Below are positions 61,033 to 64,000 of a stretch of DNA of 64,000 nucleotides, one piece after another. Location of the stretch: the NCBI RefSeq assembly GCF_029168945.1, contig NW_026870043.1:9492501-9556500 (forward strand), read 5' to 3'. The DNA is from Cannabis sativa (taxonomy: Eukaryota > Streptophyta > Magnoliopsida > Rosales > Cannabaceae). Position 1 is the stretch's first letter. Every line of letters begins with the position of its first letter. Under the pieces are notes generated by a model that was not told the origin of the DNA, ran no database searches, and saw nothing but the letters and a program-made list of their open reading frames with translations. The position numbers were made by a program, and so were the translations under genes.

Positions 61033-61595
61033 TCAGTACATATCAATTAATCCTAAATTCTGACGGTGCTTTTCAAAAGTTGTCACGGCCAAGACTTTGG
61101 TAAATGGATCAGCTAGGTTGTCCTTTGTGTCAACTTTCTCAACTAGTACATCCCCTCTTGCCACGTATTCTCTGATAATGTGATACTTCCTTTCAATGTG
61201 TTTGCTTCTCTTGTGTCTTCGAGGTTCTTTACTGTTTGCTATTGCTCCATTGTTATCACAAAGTAGGACCAGAGGCTTTTCCATTCCAGGAACGACACCT
61301 ATACTGGTGAAGAACTTTCTTAGCCAGACAAGTTCTTTAGTAGCTTTGGCTGCAGCTATGTATTCAGCTTCCATAGTCGAGTCCGATATAGAGGTTTGTT
61401 TTGCACTTCTCCAAACCACTGCTCCACCCCCAAGAGTAAACACCATCCCAGATGTAGATTTCTTGTCTTCAAGACTTGCCTGGAAATCTGAGTCAGTGTA
61501 GCCTATGGGATTTAAAGCACCACCCTTGTAGACTAACACAAGATTCCTTGTACTCTTTAAGTATTTCAGAATATACTTAACTGCATTCCAATGTT
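61033..61595 (-). pseudogene. Copia RNase H (3' end of pol)
   Basis: Reads LVYKGGALNPIGYTDSDFQA (catalytic Asp region), KSTSGMVFTLGGGAVVWRSA, KQTSISDSTMEAEYIAAAKA (catalytic Glu/Asp region), VLLCDNNGAIANSKEP, RKYHIIREYVARGDVLVEKV and NLADPFTKVL, ending LGLIDMY and stop. This is a complete Ty1/copia RNase H. The upstream junction with RT has two consecutive TAA codons where NPGEEHW is expected, so pol is interrupted there. Confidence 0.93.
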
Positions 61596-62550
61596 ATTAT
61601 CCTGGATTTGACTGATACCTGCTCACGATTTCCACTGCATAGCAGATGTCAGGTCTAGTGCATAACATTGCATACATTAGACTTCTAACTGCAGAAGCAT
61701 AGGGAATTTTCGCCATGTCCTCTATCTCTTGAGGATTAGTCGGAGACTGTTCCTTAGATACACGAATACCATATATAGAAGGCATGTTTGCCCCATTGGT
61801 GTTGTTCATGGAGAATCTCTCTAAGACTTTGTCAATGTAGGTTGTTTGAGAGAGAGCAAGAGATCTGTTCTTCCAGTTTCTGATAATCTGAATACCAAGA
61901 ACATAGGCTGCTTCACCCAAATATTTCATATCGAATTGAGTGTTGAGCCATTCCTTGATGTGAGTCATTTTCTTGACATTGTTTCCAATAATCAAAACGT
62001 CATCAACATAAAGGACCAGGAATACCACTACGTGGTCTTCCTTGAGTTGGTAAACACAAGGTTCATCTTCATTCTGAAGAAAGCCGTAGGTCTTGATGAT
62101 TTCATCAAACCTTTTGTTCCATGAGCGAGAAGCTTGCTTAAGTCCATAGATAGACCTATTTAATTTGCAAACTTTCTTTTCCTGCCCTGGAAGAACATAG
62201 CCTTCTGGTTGCTCCATATAGATGGCTTCTTCAAGTACCCCATTAAGGAAGGCAGTCTTGACATCCATTTGCCAGATTTCATAATCGAAACCAGCAGCTA
62301 TGGAGAGAAGAATTCGGATGCATTTGAGCATGGCAACAGGACTAAAAGTTTCCTCATAGTCCACGCCTTCTCTTTGGGTATAACCCTTGGTTACAAGTCT
62401 AGCTTTAAAAGTTTCGACTTCGCCTCCAGCTCCTCTTTTCTTCTTGTAAACCCACTTGCATCCTATTGAATGATAGTCGTCAGGTGCGTCTACATATTCC
62501 TAGACTTTGTTTTTTTTCATGGAATCCATTTCTGAATCCATGCCGGCTAC
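61596..62550 (-). pseudogene. Copia reverse transcriptase, TAR/Angela-like
   Basis: Starts (after a stop within KNKV*EYVDAP) with GCKWVYKKKRGAGGEVETFK, ARLVTKGYTQREGVDYEETF, and continues as one open segment of 255 codons: FSPVAMLKCIRILLSIAAG, WQMDVKTAFLNGVLEEAIYM, NRSIYGLKQASRSWNKRFDE, the catalytic box VLYVDDVLIIGN (about 62002-61965), and YASAVRSLMYAMLCTRPDIC. Complete RT domain. Sequence style is that of the TAR/Angela/BARE group. Three stop codons in all separate RT from its neighbours. Confidence 0.93.
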
Positions 62551-62670
62551 CATCGTTTCCGTTGCGGACTAGCCATTGCCTGTTTATAGGTTAATGGGTC
62601 GTCTTCAATACCGTCACCAACGACCATATTTATTTCGCCATCCAAGCCATAACGAGCTGGTTTTGTTGAA
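62547..62670 (-). pseudogene. Short pre-RT segment of the copia pol
   Basis: Reads VSTKPARYGLDGEINMVVGD and DDPLTYKQAMASP, the region just before RT in copia pol (after the RRS-type linker). A small indel follows at about 62555. The copia similarity ends at about 62670; gag, protease and integrase are missing upstream. Confidence 0.8.
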
Positions 62671-63298
62671 ACCTGAAAGTGCAAGTTGTAGATTTTAGTG
62701 ATCCAAATTACCAAGTTGATTATCTTTAGATTGATTGATTTCAAGATATGAATTATGAACATGAATTAATAGTCAAGCAGTAAATCTCACAACAATTTAC
62801 AAGCTTCATCTGCACTGAGAACACATCTCAGCCGACTAGTGCTTGGGTTCCCCGAACCAGGGTAAATTCATCCACTAATTCTCAAAGGTTCATATTACAA
62901 TTTCTAATTCTCTCTAAAGGAATCAAATACAACCTTAACAACAATTAGTAATGAATTACCAACAACAATCAAGAACACTGATTGTTAATGCACAATCCCT
63001 TGTGCAGCAACTGAGCTCTTCTTCAACATGTATTCAACCTGAAATCCCTTCATATCTGATGATGAAGATGACACTGAACTCCCTTCAGTTTGAACTCAGC
63101 GATTCCAGATTCAGATCATTCTGCCATTGATGAACATCCTCAAGCTCCAAGATCTGACTTGTAATCACAACAACAAGAAACAAGATACAACTCTATCTCC
63201 ACACACAACCGAAATAATTGTCTGAAAGATTTAATAGATGAAAACTTTACTAACAGAAACCGACTATTTATATATCCACAAAATAAGTCCACCTGGCA
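62671..63298 (-). other. Promoter-like / LTR-like sequence joined to copia pol
   Basis: No ORF. On the minus strand there is a TATA box (TATATAAATAG, 63265-63275), then about 580 bp without a gene that ends in ACTTGCACTTTCAG at about 62671-62684, directly before copia VSTKPARYG. The layout resembles an LTR (a possible start TGTCTAGTTGTATC is at about 63378) or a promoter with a 5' UTR and intron. I found no clean target-site duplication. Confidence 0.45.
63265..63275 (-). promoter_or_regulatory. Putative TATA box
   Basis: Minus strand TATATAAATAG, in the context GTGGATATATAAATAGTCGG. It is a strong TATA match placed about 110 bp after a possible TGTCTAG LTR start. Confidence 0.5.
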
Positions 63299-63961
63299 CT
63301 AACTAATACTTAACTGAAACTCACGTAACAGAACGCTAGTGCAGATATAACAGACTACAAACCCAGATACAACTAGACATTGTACTGTTGCTGGGTCAAC
63401 AGTTGATATAGGTGCTTTGGGAAGTTTGGACTTTTTAGAACCTTTAGACGACCGTTTGGGAGATGACTCTGTAGAGGCAACTGGAGTGGGTTTTTTCTTG
63501 GATTTCTTTTCAGGTGGTTGATACATGGTGTCAGTTGAGGATTTTTGTTTGGTTTGAACACGTTCACTAGTTGGGGTAGGAATAGAGACTTTAGGTGGAG
63601 GACGAGGAGGGCCTACAGGTTTCGAGGGAGACTGGTGACTCGACGAAGAATGAGTGACTCGTTTCGACACAGGTGGGGAAGGAGATGACAGGGAAGGTCG
63701 AACCTTTTTAGATATAGGAGGAGCCTTACCTAGAAACGTACAAGGTTTCTGACTGACCGGAGGTGAGGGTGGAGACGGAGTCGACTCAGGACTTGGGGAA
63801 TGTGCAGAACCACCAACCTCCAACTGGTAGAGGACAATGTTACGACAGGGATTAGGCAGTGCAGACTCGACTGTAGGAGGCACTGTAGGATCACCAGTCG
63901 ATGCCATGGATGGAACAACCATAGCAACAGGGGGTACTGCAATGGGTGTGATATTTTCCAT
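63299..63961 (-). CDS. Pro/Ser/Lys-rich ORF of unknown function
   Basis: 220 codons from ATG 63961 (MENITPIAVPPVAMV). Residues 55-180 are low complexity and basic: SPSPESTPSPPSPPVSQK, SLSSPSPPVSKRVTH, PPEKKSKKKPTPVAS, SSPKRSSKGSKKSKLPKAP. It looks disordered, with possible nuclear-localisation-like Lys/Arg clusters. The last 25 residues or so run into LTR-like sequence, so the true C-terminus is probably lost. No known domain. Proline- and lysine-rich extra ORFs of this sort occur in plant LTR elements (gag-like or env-like), but the assignment is open. Confidence 0.4.
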   Translation of the reverse strand: MENITPIAVPPVAMVVPSMASTGDPTVPPTVESALPNPCRNIVLYQLEVGGSAHSPSPESTPSPPSPPVSQKPCTFLGKAPPISKKVRPSLSSPSPPVSKRVTHSSSSHQSPSKPVGPPRPPPKVSIPTPTSERVQTKQKSSTDTMYQPPEKKSKKKPTPVASTESSPKRSSKGSKKSKLPKAPISTVDPATVQCLVVSGFVVCYICTSVLLREFQLSIS

Positions 63962-64000
63962 GATAGAGAGGAAAAAAATTTGAATGATGCAGAGCTTAGG

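Noticed and set aside
62690..63378. Solo LTR with TSD TTGTA
   Set aside because: TTGTA occurs near both ends, but the enclosed sequence would not have TG...CA termini, so the match is probably chance.

Overview
The window is plant nuclear DNA made almost entirely of LTR retrotransposons nested in one another. I see no host gene, tRNA, rRNA or CRISPR array. The evidence for a plant is: Tekay/Del-type chromovirus proteins with long (2.0-2.3 kb) LTRs; TAR/Angela-like Ty1/copia pol; initiator-Met-type primer binding sites; and a Tat/Retand-type 3' end with an antisense ORF. Most likely this is pericentromeric or other heterochromatic DNA of a flowering plant. I cannot name the species.

Layout: (1) 1-12063: LTRs of one abundant copia family ('family X': starts TGTTGGG, ends TTCCAACA, about 1.85 kb), one of them split by Tekay element A (1321-10728, minus, TSD TTGGG). 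(2) 12064-14228: 3' end of a Tat-like element with a broken antisense ORF, a PPT and an LTR. (3) 14229-23497: a family X leader and LTR, interrupted by a solo family X LTR (14680-21171, TSD GAGGC), itself interrupted by non-autonomous element C (15565-20205, TSD ATGAC, LTRs that look identical). C is the youngest insertion and carries arrays of small hairpins. (4) 23498-28254: remains of a gag-like ORF and a Ty3 RT/RNase H, with family X LTRs on both sides; part of it is duplicated. (5) 28255-61004: a large, rearranged inverted structure of family X. The left half (minus) holds degraded copia pol, Tekay element B (32293-41194, TSD ATCCA), an AT-rich leader and several broken LTRs. Near 51010 it meets an oppositely oriented LTR, and the right half (plus) runs through the same leader and degraded pol to an LTR at 59108-61004. 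(6) 61005-62670: a better preserved copia RT-RNase H on the minus strand, joined to promoter-like sequence and an unrecognised Pro/Ser/Lys-rich ORF (63299-63961).

No complete functional element is visible. A and B keep every Tekay domain (gag, protease, RT, RNase H, integrase, C-terminal chromodomain-like tail) but in broken frames. Many of the breaks and LTR-LTR differences fall at CTG/CAG sites, which raises the possibility of consensus errors at CHG-methylated sites. C has no coding capacity and would have needed proteins supplied by another element.
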